Notes: generated by a model not told the origin, from the letters alone. 64,000 nt of DNA from Arthrobacter globiformis (GCF_003261175.1 NZ_QLNP01000074.1:62001-126000), one strand, 5' to 3'; counted from the first letter of the stretch, positions 51,206 through 60,025 are shown. Numbers and translations: made by a program.

Positions 51206-51594
51206 CATGCGGGAGCGGGCAGTGCCGTGCGTGCGTGGGCCAGCAGGCCGGGTCCTGCTTCCCGGAGCTGCTGGACGGTCGCGTGCATTCCAGCGGCGGC
51301 CTCTTGGGCGGAGTGGAAGTCCCCCTCCCGGATGGAGGACTCGATGGCCAGGCATTCGGCCTCGACGTCCACGGCCCCGGCCATGGACGAGGTCACCCTC
51401 AGGCTTAGGACGGCGTCTTCGCAGGCCTCGGCATCACGGTCATCCATGGTGGCCTGGATCCTTGCAATCCTTGCCGGCAACATCTCCAGATATTCGGCCA
51501 GGAAACGCAGCGCGGGCTCGGCGGTACCAAGTTCTGCGGTCAGTGATCGGACCCAGCTCATGTCCAGGCCGGGGTGGACGTGGGTTTCAGGCAT
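51205..51594 (-). CDS. Hpt-like protein lacking the phospho-histidine (copy 2)
   Basis: The 129-aa protein overlaps the signal peptidase gene by eight bases and is surely co-translated with it. Helices: PALRFLAEYLEMLPARIARI QATM, then DAEACEDAVLSLRVTSSMAG AVDVEAECLAIE. The expected His of the Hpt motif is again Leu (AVLSLRVTSSMAGA), as in the protein at 49404. Conservation of the rest of the motif in both copies suggests selection for a binding rather than phosphotransfer role. The stop codon overlaps the TCAAGAT repeat. Confidence 0.68.
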   Translation of the reverse strand: MPETHVHPGLDMSWVRSLTAELGTAEPALRFLAEYLEMLPARIARIQATMDDRDAEACEDAVLSLRVTSSMAGAVDVEAECLAIESSIREGDFHSAQEAAAGMHATVQQLREAGPGLLAHARTALPAPA

Positions 51595-52228
51595 TGGCCG
51601 TGCCGGGTTCAGGGTTTTTCCGCCAGATCGAGGCCAGCATGCCCACGACCAGGACCCCAGGTGCCCCGTACATCAGAACTTTCATCACGACCGGGTCCCG
51701 CAGAGCCCGGATCGCGGTCCCCGCGAACGGGATGGTGAGCACGTGACGGTCCACGGTGGCATCCTGAAGGGTGGCAACCCAAGGGTCGACGCCGTTGTTG
51801 GCGTCACCCTTGGTCTGCACTGCCGTGCGGCCATCGGCCGTGGTGGTGATTTCGGTGATCCTGTGGGTTTCGACCCGGTGGTCCTCGACCGGGATGTGGT
51901 AGGTGATGATGTCGCCTGCCTTCACGTCCTTGACCGGGACGGGGACCGTGACGACCACGTCGCCGGGGTTGATCAGGGGGGACATCGATCCGGTGAGCAT
52001 GGTCGAGGTCTGGTATCCCAGGACCCGGGGTCCTATTGCGAGCAGCAGGAACGCTCCCACGGCCAGAATCATCAGCGCCGTCGTAAGGCCCTTGACGCAA
52101 TGGCGGGCAACGCGGCGGGCAGGACTGGTCGTTGTCGTCCTGGTTTTGCCGCGGACGGTATCCGGCCGGGCCGGGACGGCGTCCGCGTCCGGGACGGCTG
52201 TGCCGGCAAGTTCCAGTGTGCTGCTCAT
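51587..52228 (-). CDS. sipW: SipW-type signal peptidase I
   Basis: The 213-aa protein has a membrane span near residues 48-70 and the catalytic box MLTGSMSPLINPGDVV with the nucleophile Ser. The second catalytic residue is His in VETHRITEI rather than the Lys of bacterial type I peptidases, which marks the SipW/ER-type class. A second span lies near the C-terminus (VLMYGAPGVLVVGMLASIW). SipW enzymes process matrix proteins such as TasA and camelysin, and a TasA-like gene lies directly upstream in the same direction. Confidence 0.92.
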   Translation of the reverse strand: MSSTLELAGTAVPDADAVPARPDTVRGKTRTTTTSPARRVARHCVKGLTTALMILAVGAFLLLAIGPRVLGYQTSTMLTGSMSPLINPGDVVVTVPVPVKDVKAGDIITYHIPVEDHRVETHRITEITTTADGRTAVQTKGDANNGVDPWVATLQDATVDRHVLTIPFAGTAIRALRDPVVMKVLMYGAPGVLVVGMLASIWRKNPEPGTANA

Positions 52229-52294
52229 GCGGGGCGATGTTCCTTGGGTCGAAGGCGCAGTTTCCAGGGGCCGGGGGTTACCCCGGGCGGGGCG

Positions 52295-52915
52295 TTACTT
52301 GGTGGTTTCGGTGCGCTGGGTGCCGGTGAAGTCGAAGGAGATGGTGCTGCTGGCGCCCTGGAAGGTGTTCGGGGCAGCGGACGGGAAGCTCGTGGTGACC
52401 TTGAGGTTGTCGGTCTTTCCCGCGGTCAGGGACGTCAGGTTCGCCAGGACCTTGTTGGCGTTGGCGCCGATGATCGGGGTGGATGCCAGGACGGTCGTCT
52501 TGGTGCTCCCGGTCGGGCAGGTGTACGGTGCCGCGCTCCCGGCCCAGGCCGTGGAGCAGTTCTCGATGGTCAGCTGCAGGCCGTTGGTCAGATCCGTGGT
52601 GAGCAGCGAGCCCGTGGCGCCGGCCGAGGTGGTCAGCGTGACGTTGTTCAGGTCCTGGTTGCCGCTGTTGGAGAGGGTGACGAGCTTTTCGACCTTGTCC
52701 CCGGGCAGCAGGCCCGTGACAGGGACGTTGAGCGTGTTCGCGGCGCCGGGCGCACCGAGGGCGATAACGACCGTCCCGGCGGTGGCGACCTGGCTGGCGG
52801 AAGTCGTGGAGGTGAACGCACCGTAGGTGCCCATGCCGGCCACGGCGGCTGCGGTGCCGACCAGGGCGACGGAAGCGAGGATCTTACCGGAAGTGGTCTT
52901 CATGCTGATGCCCAT
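52295..52915 (-). CDS. TasA/camelysin-like secreted protein with SipW-type signal peptide
   Basis: The 206-aa product starts MGISMKTTSGKILASVALVG, then TAAAVAGMGTYGAFTSTTSA. This is the SipW-dependent signal peptide with the conserved G.YGAFT end. The mature part is a beta-rich Ig-like domain: TVVIALG, VTGLLPGDKVEKLVTLSNSG NQDLNNVTLTT, a disulfide candidate pair (ENCS, YTCP), and SSTISFDFTGTQ. In Bacillus such proteins polymerise into biofilm fibres. A start at 52903 is also possible. The dedicated peptidase lies downstream. Three 11-base-spaced TCAAG-type repeats precede the gene. Confidence 0.9.
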   Translation of the reverse strand: MGISMKTTSGKILASVALVGTAAAVAGMGTYGAFTSTTSASQVATAGTVVIALGAPGAANTLNVPVTGLLPGDKVEKLVTLSNSGNQDLNNVTLTTSAGATGSLLTTDLTNGLQLTIENCSTAWAGSAAPYTCPTGSTKTTVLASTPIIGANANKVLANLTSLTAGKTDNLKVTTSFPSAAPNTFQGASSTISFDFTGTQRTETTK

Positions 52916-54136
52916 GAGAATTCGTGTCCTTTGCGGGAGAAACCCGCCCCCAGCGGGCGGGCCGTAAGTTTTTTTCCAGCCCCTCTGGCTGACAGGAATA
53001 ACGATGCCGGGCCATAATCAAGATCCTTTGATGCTTTCGCTCAAGATTTAGTCAAGTGTTGATCAGGTCTTTCTTAGCCCCAAAACGGGCGTTGACCTGC
53101 GGTTTTGTCGATGACCGGGCGGAGGCAGCTACCGTGCTGCTGGGCCACAAGCATCGGGAAGGGGACCGCGATGGAGCTGCGCAAGGCTGTCCTCTTGTGA
53201 CCCTGCCTTCTCCACGACCGCGGCCTTCACCGGTGTCCGCCAAAGCGGCCGGAGCCATTTTTCGTGGTTGAGGGCTTTTCCGGTCTGGTCCCGGAGTCGT
53301 GGTGCCTTGATGGGAGGTGCGCCCGTCGGGAGGCTTCGCGGCTAACGGCGCTAGTCCGGGTGGGCCGCTCTGCTCTCACCGGCAGCCAAGTCAGAGTCCT
53401 CAGCGGTCTTGAGCCCATTTCGAGGCCGCGGCAGCGACGTCGCCAGGATCAGGCAGGTGGCCGTCCCGCTGTTGCAAGTTCCCCACCCGCGCCGGGATCT
53501 TGAGTCGCCGGAGGTTTCTATACGCACAGGTTCCGAAACACCAGGACCGCTTGGATTGAACATTTGCACTGCAACCAACCGCCACATTAAAGGGTGAGGT
53601 TCCCCAACACGTTCCCGAACACGGTTGATGAACGCGCGGGCCTCCACGGGGATTGGAGAGGTCCCATGGTAGATCCTCGGTTGCTCTGGCCACGGGAGGT
53701 TAGCGGGAGGGTGTCCGGTCCGGGCCGATGTGGGCTGGGAAACCCTCCGGTCGGGGCCCGGCGCGTTGGTGCCGTCGGCCCCTGCACCGGGGGGAGTGGC
53801 AGGGGCCGACGGTCTGGCCTGGACGCGGCTCCAGGCCAGATCACCTGAGTGTGGCGGGCGGACCTTGGGGAAACTTCGGCTGACCTTGGATCCCGCATCC
53901 TTCCCCGTTCCCGGGGGGGAGTTGGTTTCTTACGGAAGCCCAAGGGTTTGGGGTGCTTTCTTCAGGAAACCGTGATGTGTTCTTGAGTCTTTGGCTGGTG
54001 TTGAGGAGGGGAGGCTTTTGTTGAGCTGAATTTGTGGTCCAGCAGCGGGTGGTCTTGCGGTGGGGCTTTCAGGATGGGGAAGCGCCGGTCCGGTACGGGA
54101 CGGCGCCAAGACCCTAATAGCCCACGCGGAGGCATA
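52916..54136. other. 1.2-kb intergenic region between divergent matrix genes
   Basis: The left 160 bases are AT-richer and hold the TCAAGAT repeats and promoter of the TasA-like gene. The remainder (53080-54130) is GC-rich with short frames on all strands and no recognisable gene. It probably contains the glycosyltransferase promoter and a long leader. Confidence 0.5.
53019..53070. promoter_or_regulatory. OmpR-type direct repeats before the TasA-like gene
   Basis: TCAAGAT (53042-53048), TCAAGTG (53053-53059) and TCAGGTC (53064-53070) follow one another at exact 11-base steps. A further TCAAGAT lies at 53019-53025. The 7+4 spacing is that of tandem OmpR/PhoB-family sites. The same 7-mer pair is found at 51188-51205. 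Confidence 0.65.
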
Positions 54137-55561
54137 GTGAGTGCAGCACTGCAGGAGTTGGAGGAGCAGGCCTACTTAACGGTCATGCCCAGGAAAGTCC
54201 AGGACAGGACGACGGCGCGGACCACGATCGCCTGTGTTATTCCGGCCTACAACGAGGAGGACACGATTGCCGAGGTCCTTACCGCCCTGCTGAAGCAGAC
54301 GCGGCTCCCGGATGTGATCCACGTTGTCATCAACAATTCTGACGATGAAACGTTCTATGTGGCGCGCGAGTTCGCTGGCCCGCATGAACACACGTATCAG
54401 GACGTCACCTACCGGACCGAAGTGTTCATCCACGACATCGGGGTGAACAAGGACAAAAAGGTCGGAGCCCTGAACTACGGCTTCGCCCGGGTCTGCGATG
54501 ACTTCGATTACTTCCTCGGGGTGGACGGGGACACCGTGTTGGACAAGCATGCGGTGGAGCATTTGGAGGAGGAGATCCTCAGCGATCCCCGGATCGGCGG
54601 GATCTCTGCCATCTACACCGTGGCCGAACCCACCGCCCGGGGTTTCACGGCGAAGTTCCTCACCGCCGGCCAGCGCGCACAGTTCGCGGCGTTCAACATG
54701 GACAACCTGCTGCGGGGCCGGAACATGGCCGTCCTGGGCGGGCAGTGCTCCATCCTGTCGATGGAGGCACTGAAAAACGTGATGGTGGACAACCGGCAGT
54801 CCACGCCTTGGGTGAAGGACTCCGAGGTGGAGGACTCGCTGCTGTCCCTGCAGATCAAGAACATCGGCTACGCCACGAAGATCTCCGCCCGGGCCAGGGC
54901 CTCGGTCGGTGGCATGGATACCCTTCGTTCCCTGGACGGGCAGCAGGTGAAGTGGAACTACGGGGCCATCGATCTGATGTGGCCGGGCCAGCGCAGCAAT
55001 ACCCCGGGCCAACCCTTCCACCCCAACCTGCGGTTGCGGTGGAGCGAGAACATTTCCATGGTGTTCAACATCCTCACCCGGATCTCGTTCATCATGCTCT
55101 TGGCGGCGTCCCTGAGCATCAACGCCTACGTGTTCTACCCGGTCTGGCTGATCCCGCCCATCGTGGCGGTCATCCTGAACCTGCGCATCGGCCTGTCGAT
55201 CAGGGGCAAGTCAGCGCGGGACATCGCGTTCGCGCTGCTGGCGGTCCCGGCCGAGATCTACCTGTGGCTCCGCATGGGGCACTTTGTCCGGGCCTGGACG
55301 AAATTCTTCACCAGCAACCAGACGGACAACTGGGCCGCCCAGGCCCGGGCGGAACGGGGTGCGGGCTCGGCGTACCTGATGCCGGCCATCGTTTTCCTCG
55401 TGGTCGGCGCCGGCCTGATTTTCACCTGGCTACAGCTGCCCATCGACCTGCAGTCCGCAATCCTGTCCATCGGCTGGCCGGTCCTCTACATCACCACCAT
55501 GGTCCAGACCACGTTCATGCTCCGTAAGACGTTCCGCAGCCACCGCGGGTTCCACGCATGA
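54137..55561 (+). CDS. Processive family-2 glycosyltransferase (exopolysaccharide synthase type)
   Basis: A GTG at 54137 after GCGGAGGCATA starts a 474-aa protein. The GT2 domain has ACVIPAYNEEDTIAEVL, FLGVDGDTVLD (metal-binding DxD), GGQCSILS, DSEVEDSLLSLQI (catalytic ED) and a QQVKWNYGA box in the place of QxxRW. Four hydrophobic segments follow near residues 310-330, 335-355, 415-435 and 445-462. This is the design of cellulose-, hyaluronan- or PNAG-type synthases that polymerise and extrude a glycan. With the TasA-like protein nearby, it probably makes matrix polysaccharide. The next gene overlaps by ATGA. Confidence 0.9.
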   Translation: MSAALQELEEQAYLTVMPRKVQDRTTARTTIACVIPAYNEEDTIAEVLTALLKQTRLPDVIHVVINNSDDETFYVAREFAGPHEHTYQDVTYRTEVFIHDIGVNKDKKVGALNYGFARVCDDFDYFLGVDGDTVLDKHAVEHLEEEILSDPRIGGISAIYTVAEPTARGFTAKFLTAGQRAQFAAFNMDNLLRGRNMAVLGGQCSILSMEALKNVMVDNRQSTPWVKDSEVEDSLLSLQIKNIGYATKISARARASVGGMDTLRSLDGQQVKWNYGAIDLMWPGQRSNTPGQPFHPNLRLRWSENISMVFNILTRISFIMLLAASLSINAYVFYPVWLIPPIVAVILNLRIGLSIRGKSARDIAFALLAVPAEIYLWLRMGHFVRAWTKFFTSNQTDNWAAQARAERGAGSAYLMPAIVFLVVGAGLIFTWLQLPIDLQSAILSIGWPVLYITTMVQTTFMLRKTFRSHRGFHA

Positions 55562-55632
55562 CCGCCCCACTCCGGCGCCCGCACTCAGGCACAGCCCCGG
55601 GCACGGCCGCAACTACCGCCAAGGAGACTCCC

Positions 55633-56373
55633 ATGCCCGCTACCCCCGGGGGAAGGAAGCGCCACGGGACCGGCGCAGCGCTGTCCATCCTCGCGTTCGG
55701 CACAGCCCTGACGCTTTCCGGATGTTCCATCCCCGGCCTGCCTGGCCCGACCGGCGCGCCGGAACCTAACCGCCCGGCAGCCATCGCCCCGGTCTCCGCG
55801 ACCACCCCCACACCAAACCCGGCGTCGACACTGGCGGTGGCCAAGGCCCCGGTTGCCCGGAATGCGGCCCCGGCTGCGCCGGTCTGGAAGCCCGTCCGGG
55901 GTGACCTGGCCAGCGGCTCCAAAACGCACCGCCTGGGCGCGGCCGCGCATACCCTGGTCATCGATTACTGGACCACCGAGGACCCGGCGTCCTGGACTCC
56001 GGACTCTTCCCCGATCATCAGCCTCAACGCCCGCATCGACGGCGCACCCACCGGGGAGGCCATCAAGGTGACACGGTTCAACGCCCGGGTCGATGCGCTC
56101 GGAGCCGTCCTGGCCAACGACACCGGTAGCTTCGCGATCGACCCGCCCTACGCCTACTCCTCCGGCGTTGTCGTCCCGGCCAACCCCAAGGCGACCAGCA
56201 CCAAGATCGTCTTCACGATCGACCTGCTGACCGAGACCGTGCCCGGAACCGGGATCTTTACCCGGCAAACCATCCTGGACTCCCTCACCATCGGCTACCC
56301 GAAACCCGGTGCCGTGGCCGCCGCAGCCGTCAAACAGGGCGGCGCCAGCACGGCACAGGGGGTGAAGCCATGA
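55633..56373 (+). CDS. Lipoprotein of the glycosyltransferase operon
   Basis: ATG 55633 follows AAGGAGACTCCC and starts a protein of 246 aa with a lipoprotein signal (ILAFGTALTLSGC, lipid on Cys32). An in-frame ATG at 55558 overlapping the previous stop is the alternative. After a proline-rich linker the domain is beta-rich (LVIDYWTTEDPASWTPDSSP, AIKVTRFNARVDALG, TKIVFTIDLLTETVPGTG). It could bind or shape the extruded glycan. The stop overlaps the start of the response regulator gene (ATGA). Confidence 0.78.
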   Translation: MPATPGGRKRHGTGAALSILAFGTALTLSGCSIPGLPGPTGAPEPNRPAAIAPVSATTPTPNPASTLAVAKAPVARNAAPAAPVWKPVRGDLASGSKTHRLGAAAHTLVIDYWTTEDPASWTPDSSPIISLNARIDGAPTGEAIKVTRFNARVDALGAVLANDTGSFAIDPPYAYSSGVVVPANPKATSTKIVFTIDLLTETVPGTGIFTRQTILDSLTIGYPKPGAVAAAAVKQGGASTAQGVKP

Positions 56374-57113
56374 CCTCCGCAGCCATGCCCGCGGCACCGG
56401 TGGTGGTCGTGATCGAGGATGACCCGGAGACGGCCTCGCTCATCACGTTGCTGCTGGAGGAGTGCGGGTTCACCGTCCATACCGCCGCTAATGGTGAGGC
56501 CGGGGTCGCGGCGGCGCGCGAGCACAGACCCGTCCTGGTCACCATGGACCTTGGCCTGCCGGGAATGGACGGCTTTGAAGCGACCCGGCGGATCCGGCAG
56601 TTCAGCGACGCGTACATCCTGGTGATCAGCGGAGCCAACACCGAACCGGATCTGATCATGGCGTTCGGGGCCGGGGCCGATGACTACCTCACCAAGCCGT
56701 TCCGTCCGCGCGTCCTGCAGGCACGCATCCAGTCGGTACAGCGCAGGCCCCGCCGGGGACCCGGCGGGGCGGCAGGCGCAGCACGGCCCGTGCTTGAGCG
56801 CCAAGGGCTGGTGATGGATCCATGGGCGCGCATCGTCAGTGCGGACGGGGCGGAGGTCACACTAACCCCCACGGAGTTCGACTTGCTGCGCCTGCTCCTG
56901 GAAGGAGGACGGCGCGTTCGCGGCCGCGCCCAACTGGCGCTCCTTCTGGCCGGTCACTCGCTGCGCGGTGGAGGCGCGGTCTCGTCCATCGATGACAAAA
57001 CTATCGATGTCTACATTTGTAACCTGCGACGCAAACTCGGTGACCGGCTCGAGGGCAGGCGGTGGATCCAGACCCTTCGCGGGGCCGGCTACCGGCTGGC
57101 GCCGGTGCCCTGA
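56370..57113 (+). CDS. OmpR-family response regulator 1
   Basis: The 247-aa protein has a receiver domain (VVVIEDDPETASLI; phospho-acceptor Asp60 in VTMDLGLPGMDGFE; LTKPFRPR) and a winged-helix DNA-binding domain (VTLTPTEFDLLRLLLEGGRR, IDVYICNLRRKLG, LRGAGYRLAP). It is the fourth gene of the glycosyltransferase operon or is coupled to it. No histidine kinase is in the window. It and its neighbour are the best candidates to bind the TCAAGAT repeats. Its 3' end overlaps the convergent regulator gene by 25 bases. Confidence 0.93.
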   Translation: MTSAAMPAAPVVVVIEDDPETASLITLLLEECGFTVHTAANGEAGVAAAREHRPVLVTMDLGLPGMDGFEATRRIRQFSDAYILVISGANTEPDLIMAFGAGADDYLTKPFRPRVLQARIQSVQRRPRRGPGGAAGAARPVLERQGLVMDPWARIVSADGAEVTLTPTEFDLLRLLLEGGRRVRGRAQLALLLAGHSLRGGGAVSSIDDKTIDVYICNLRRKLGDRLEGRRWIQTLRGAGYRLAPVP

Positions 57114-57991
57114 GCGTGGACAGACGTAGGGGCCAGCCGGTACCCGACGCCCCGCACCGTCTCCACCCAGCGGGGGAGCCGGGGGTCGTCGCCCAGCTTG
57201 CGGCGCAAGTTGCCGATGTGCACTTCAATGGCGCGTTCCTCTGCCTCACTGACGAAGGCCCCGGTGTCGTACTCGCTGGAGCGGATGCCCCGGGCGAGTT
57301 CGCGCTTGGGCCGCACGACCCGGCCGGCCCGCATCAGCGCCAGCAGAAGATCAAACTCCGTCCGGGTCAGCTCGAGCTCGGCGCCCTCCCGCCGAACGGT
57401 GCGGGTGGCCGGGTCCAGGCACAGGCCGTTATGCTCAAACACCGCCGGCCTGTCCACCACAGCGGCGCTCACCCCGGCGGCGTGCTGCCCCCCGGGACCT
57501 GCCGGGTCAGTGCCCGCGGTTTCGTGCCCCGGACCGGCTCCGGCCGGTGGGGCAGCCCCCCAAGGCGCGCCGTCCAGTGCGCCGGTGCCGTCAGGTGCGC
57601 CGGTCCCGGCCGGGTTTCGGTCCCTGGACCTGCGCAGCAGCGCCTCGACACGGGCCCGCAGCTCCCGGGGCCGGAATGGTTTGGTGATGTAGTCGTCCGC
57701 GCCGGACTCGAGCCCCATCAGCGTATCGAGCTCTTCGGTGCGCGCGGTGACCATGATGATGTAAGTGTCGCTGAACTGGCGCACCTGGCGGGCGACCTCG
57801 AAACCGTCAATGTCAGGCAGGGTCAGGTCCAAGGTGACGACGGCGGGATCATGCAGGCGGACCGCCGCAACACCTTCGGTGCCTGTGGCGGCAGGGTGAA
57901 CGGTGAATCCGGACGCGAGCAGGACATGACGGACCGCTTCCCGGATGTCCTGGTCATCCTCGACTACAACTGCCACGCGCGACGAATCCAT
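57089..57991 (-). CDS. OmpR-family response regulator 2, long linker
   Basis: The 300-aa protein has a receiver domain (VAVVVEDDQDIREAVRHVL; Asp55 in VTLDLTLPDIDGFE; ITKPFRPRELRARVEALL). An unusually long Gly/Ala/Pro linker follows (about residues 128-190). The winged-helix domain comes last (LELTRTEFDLLLALMRAGRV, IEVHIGNLRRKLGD, VRGVGYRLAP). It resembles regulator 1 in both domains, so the pair probably arose by duplication. The two genes converge and overlap by 25 bases at their 3' ends, so transcription of one may limit the other. Confidence 0.93.
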   Translation of the reverse strand: MDSSRVAVVVEDDQDIREAVRHVLLASGFTVHPAATGTEGVAAVRLHDPAVVTLDLTLPDIDGFEVARQVRQFSDTYIIMVTARTEELDTLMGLESGADDYITKPFRPRELRARVEALLRRSRDRNPAGTGAPDGTGALDGAPWGAAPPAGAGPGHETAGTDPAGPGGQHAAGVSAAVVDRPAVFEHNGLCLDPATRTVRREGAELELTRTEFDLLLALMRAGRVVRPKRELARGIRSSEYDTGAFVSEAEERAIEVHIGNLRRKLGDDPRLPRWVETVRGVGYRLAPTSVHAQGTGASR

Positions 57992-58362
57992 GGGCCCCCC
58001 GATTAGGCTGCGTTGGCATAGGCTAGCATCCCGATGCTTGAAGCGTCAGCTAAGTGACCCGCCTGGTGGCGGCGGAACCCTGACCGCCGGACCCGTTTCG
58101 GGCAGCTCCGGCTGCTCATACGGTGGATCTCGTGCGCAGTGACAACTGCTACTTCGCCGCGACAGGCATCACCGACGGCGACCTGCTCAAAGGTGTCCGA
58201 TACCAAAAATCGAAAATCATCACCCAATCCGTCGTGATGCGCGCCCTGTCCGGGACGGTACGAAGGATCGACGGGGAACACCACTTCGACAAGTGGTAGC
58301 AAGCCTTCATAGGCAATGTAACTAGCCGGGACGCCGGCGCAACCGGTTTTCAGCAGAAGGGT

Positions 58363-58998
58363 ATGGTCGAGGTTATGGCTGACCCTGCGAGATCCTCCCC
58401 CCAACCTGGAACTGTTGGCGTTGGAGTTGTCGACGGTGGCTACGGCGATGAGTCGCTGGCAGAAGACATCCGACACGAAGTGCAAGACTGGCTGCGGCGG
58501 GCAGGAGTCACGTCCAGTTCCGTGGTCATCCCTGGCACAGGCAGCGCAATTGGCCCTTTCATGGAGAGCGTGGCTCAAAACGTTTGGGCTTCTCTCCTCA
58601 TCCTTGCCGCGTCCAAGGCTTTCGTCTTCTTCAAGGGAATACGAGATGTGCATCACCGCCGGAGATTGAACCGCACACAAAGGTTCTGTCTCATACAACT
58701 CTGGGATTGTCGTGGTGACAGTCGTAACGCTATCGAGCTGCTTCACCTTCTGCCCGACATTCATGCCCATCTTTCACAGGAATTTCCGAACCGCGCGTAC
58801 TCCTTTTTCCTTATGTCTGCTATGAATGAGCCTCGCATTGAGAGGCTTCACATCAAGTTGGAGGACTACGACGACCTCCGCCTTACAATCTGGCAAGCCA
58901 GCAAGATGCTGTGCCGGATGTCGGGCACCCCGTTTGCTTTTATGCACTTAGAAGATGGACCGTATGGGTCGAGGCGAATCAGCCTCAGCGCAGTTTAG
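58363..58998 (+). CDS. Hypothetical protein with one hydrophobic segment
   Basis: ATG 58363 follows AGAAGGGT; the product is 211 aa (start at 58375 also possible). Visible parts: an N-terminal region like an effector-associated domain (LAEDIRHEVQDWLRRAGVTS SSVVIPGTGSAIG), a hydrophobic segment (SVAQNVWASLLILAASKAFV FF), then a soluble domain (CLIQLWDCRGDSRNAIELLH, IERLHIKLEDYDDLRLTIWQ). No family was recognised. Frames on the opposite strand over the same DNA look like shadows. The 370 bases upstream hold nothing I recognise. Confidence 0.6.
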   Translation: MVEVMADPARSSPQPGTVGVGVVDGGYGDESLAEDIRHEVQDWLRRAGVTSSSVVIPGTGSAIGPFMESVAQNVWASLLILAASKAFVFFKGIRDVHHRRRLNRTQRFCLIQLWDCRGDSRNAIELLHLLPDIHAHLSQEFPNRAYSFFLMSAMNEPRIERLHIKLEDYDDLRLTIWQASKMLCRMSGTPFAFMHLEDGPYGSRRISLSAV

Positions 58999-59542
58999 CG
59001 GTTTCGCCTGAAGTCCGGGCAGTTCCCGGAATGGAGTCCTGCTTGAATGGCCCTCTTAGGCAACTCTGCAGCACGCCGATAATGGGTATTCCGTCAGGTA
59101 GCTGCACAGCCGCACTCATCAAGGTTTCTCGGAAGTCCCGCAACGCGCAGCCTCGGGGACGGGGGCGGTGGCCAGGGCGGCGCGACTTGCGCGCACCTGG
59201 TCTGCATCCTCATGTGGCACACGAGATTCGAAGCAACGCTCGTGTTGGCGTCAGAATAGGGCGAAATTTCCGTTTTATTGACAGTCGTTCATGATGTTCT
59301 CAGACCCCACACTGACAGTCGGAGGGCAGGAAACCGAGGTGCGGTAGCCCGAGAATCATCGAAATAGGCCAAAAGAATCGGGACTCAATGGTGCTCGCGT
59401 GCGGCAGGAGCTGACGAAATCCCCTGTTGCGGCTCGACAGGTGTCTGAGAACAGGACCGAAGCTCCCCCGAGAGGTAAATCCTTCCTTGTGAGACCGCCT
59501 TAACGTCAGGTTGGGGTGTGCCCCAATCTGGCACGACCATGT
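58999..59542. other. Intergenic region without recognisable genes
   Basis: A 127-codon frame from 58911 is arginine-rich and overlaps the previous gene, so it is probably a shadow. Near the right end lies dispersed repeat copy 3 (59504-59523). The block looks like inserted and decayed DNA. Confidence 0.4.
59504..59523 (-). repeat. Dispersed 20-bp repeat, copy 3
   Basis: CGTCAGGTTGGGGTGTGCCC is identical to 43811-43830. It lies 20 bases beyond the end of the small paralogue gene at 59543. Confidence 0.5.
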
Positions 59543-59752
59543 CTAATGCGCCCTGTAGATTGTGTAGCCGCACTGAACATCAGGGGTGGCTTCGACGAGG
59601 TAATCGCCGGGGCCGACTCTGGTCACCCTGATGCCTTGGTTGCGTGCAAGGGCAGCCGGAATGAGGCCTTCCAAAGCTGAATTCAGTAGATCGTCAAGCG
59701 TAGCCACGTCGGTGGCCGATATGCGCCGGTTGATTTCGGTCGCGTGAGGCAT
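59543..59752 (-). CDS. Small protein of the local three-member family (copy 2)
   Basis: The 69-aa protein has an N-terminal helix (TDVATLDDLLNSALEGLIPA ALA) and the family core IRVTRVGPGDYLVEATPDVQ CGYTIY. It matches copy 1 (46865) best at its end: (D)V.(Y/C)G.T. The start ATG at 59752 has a GGAGGAAAAAAAG ribosome binding site. Function unknown. It lies upstream of the adenylate kinase unit on the same strand but is separated by 270 bases. Confidence 0.6.
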   Translation of the reverse strand: MPHATEINRRISATDVATLDDLLNSALEGLIPAALARNQGIRVTRVGPGDYLVEATPDVQCGYTIYRAH

Positions 59753-60025
59753 GACTTTTTTTCCTCCACGTTTTATGTCGTATGAGCGACGGGCAAGCCG
59801 ATCACTCCGCCGATCATTAGAGCTGCTAGTGTGCCTCTTGGAGGCAGCTCTAGCTCAGGTTGGCGTGTACTTCAACTTGATATGAGAGAGAAGGCTTGGC
59901 CCATCAGCACCTATGGTGACTCACTGCAGTGCCTCTCTGAGCCCTCGCTCTACCCCGTGACTTCTTTCACGGTTTGGAGAAAGTTTCATTAGTGGATTCC
60001 GCAGGATGATTGCCTGATGAAGCCC

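Noticed and set aside
51227-53017. A 596-codon plus-strand frame over the SipW and TasA-like genes
   Set aside because: It is the antisense shadow of three well-supported minus-strand genes.
53056-53271. A 71-codon plus-strand frame in the matrix intergenic region
   Set aside because: It starts inside the OmpR-type repeat region, lacks a ribosome binding site and has no family features.
58003-58770. A 255-codon minus-strand frame
   Set aside because: It overlaps the plus-strand gene at 58363, which has a better ribosome binding site and a more protein-like sequence. Still, neither has a known family.
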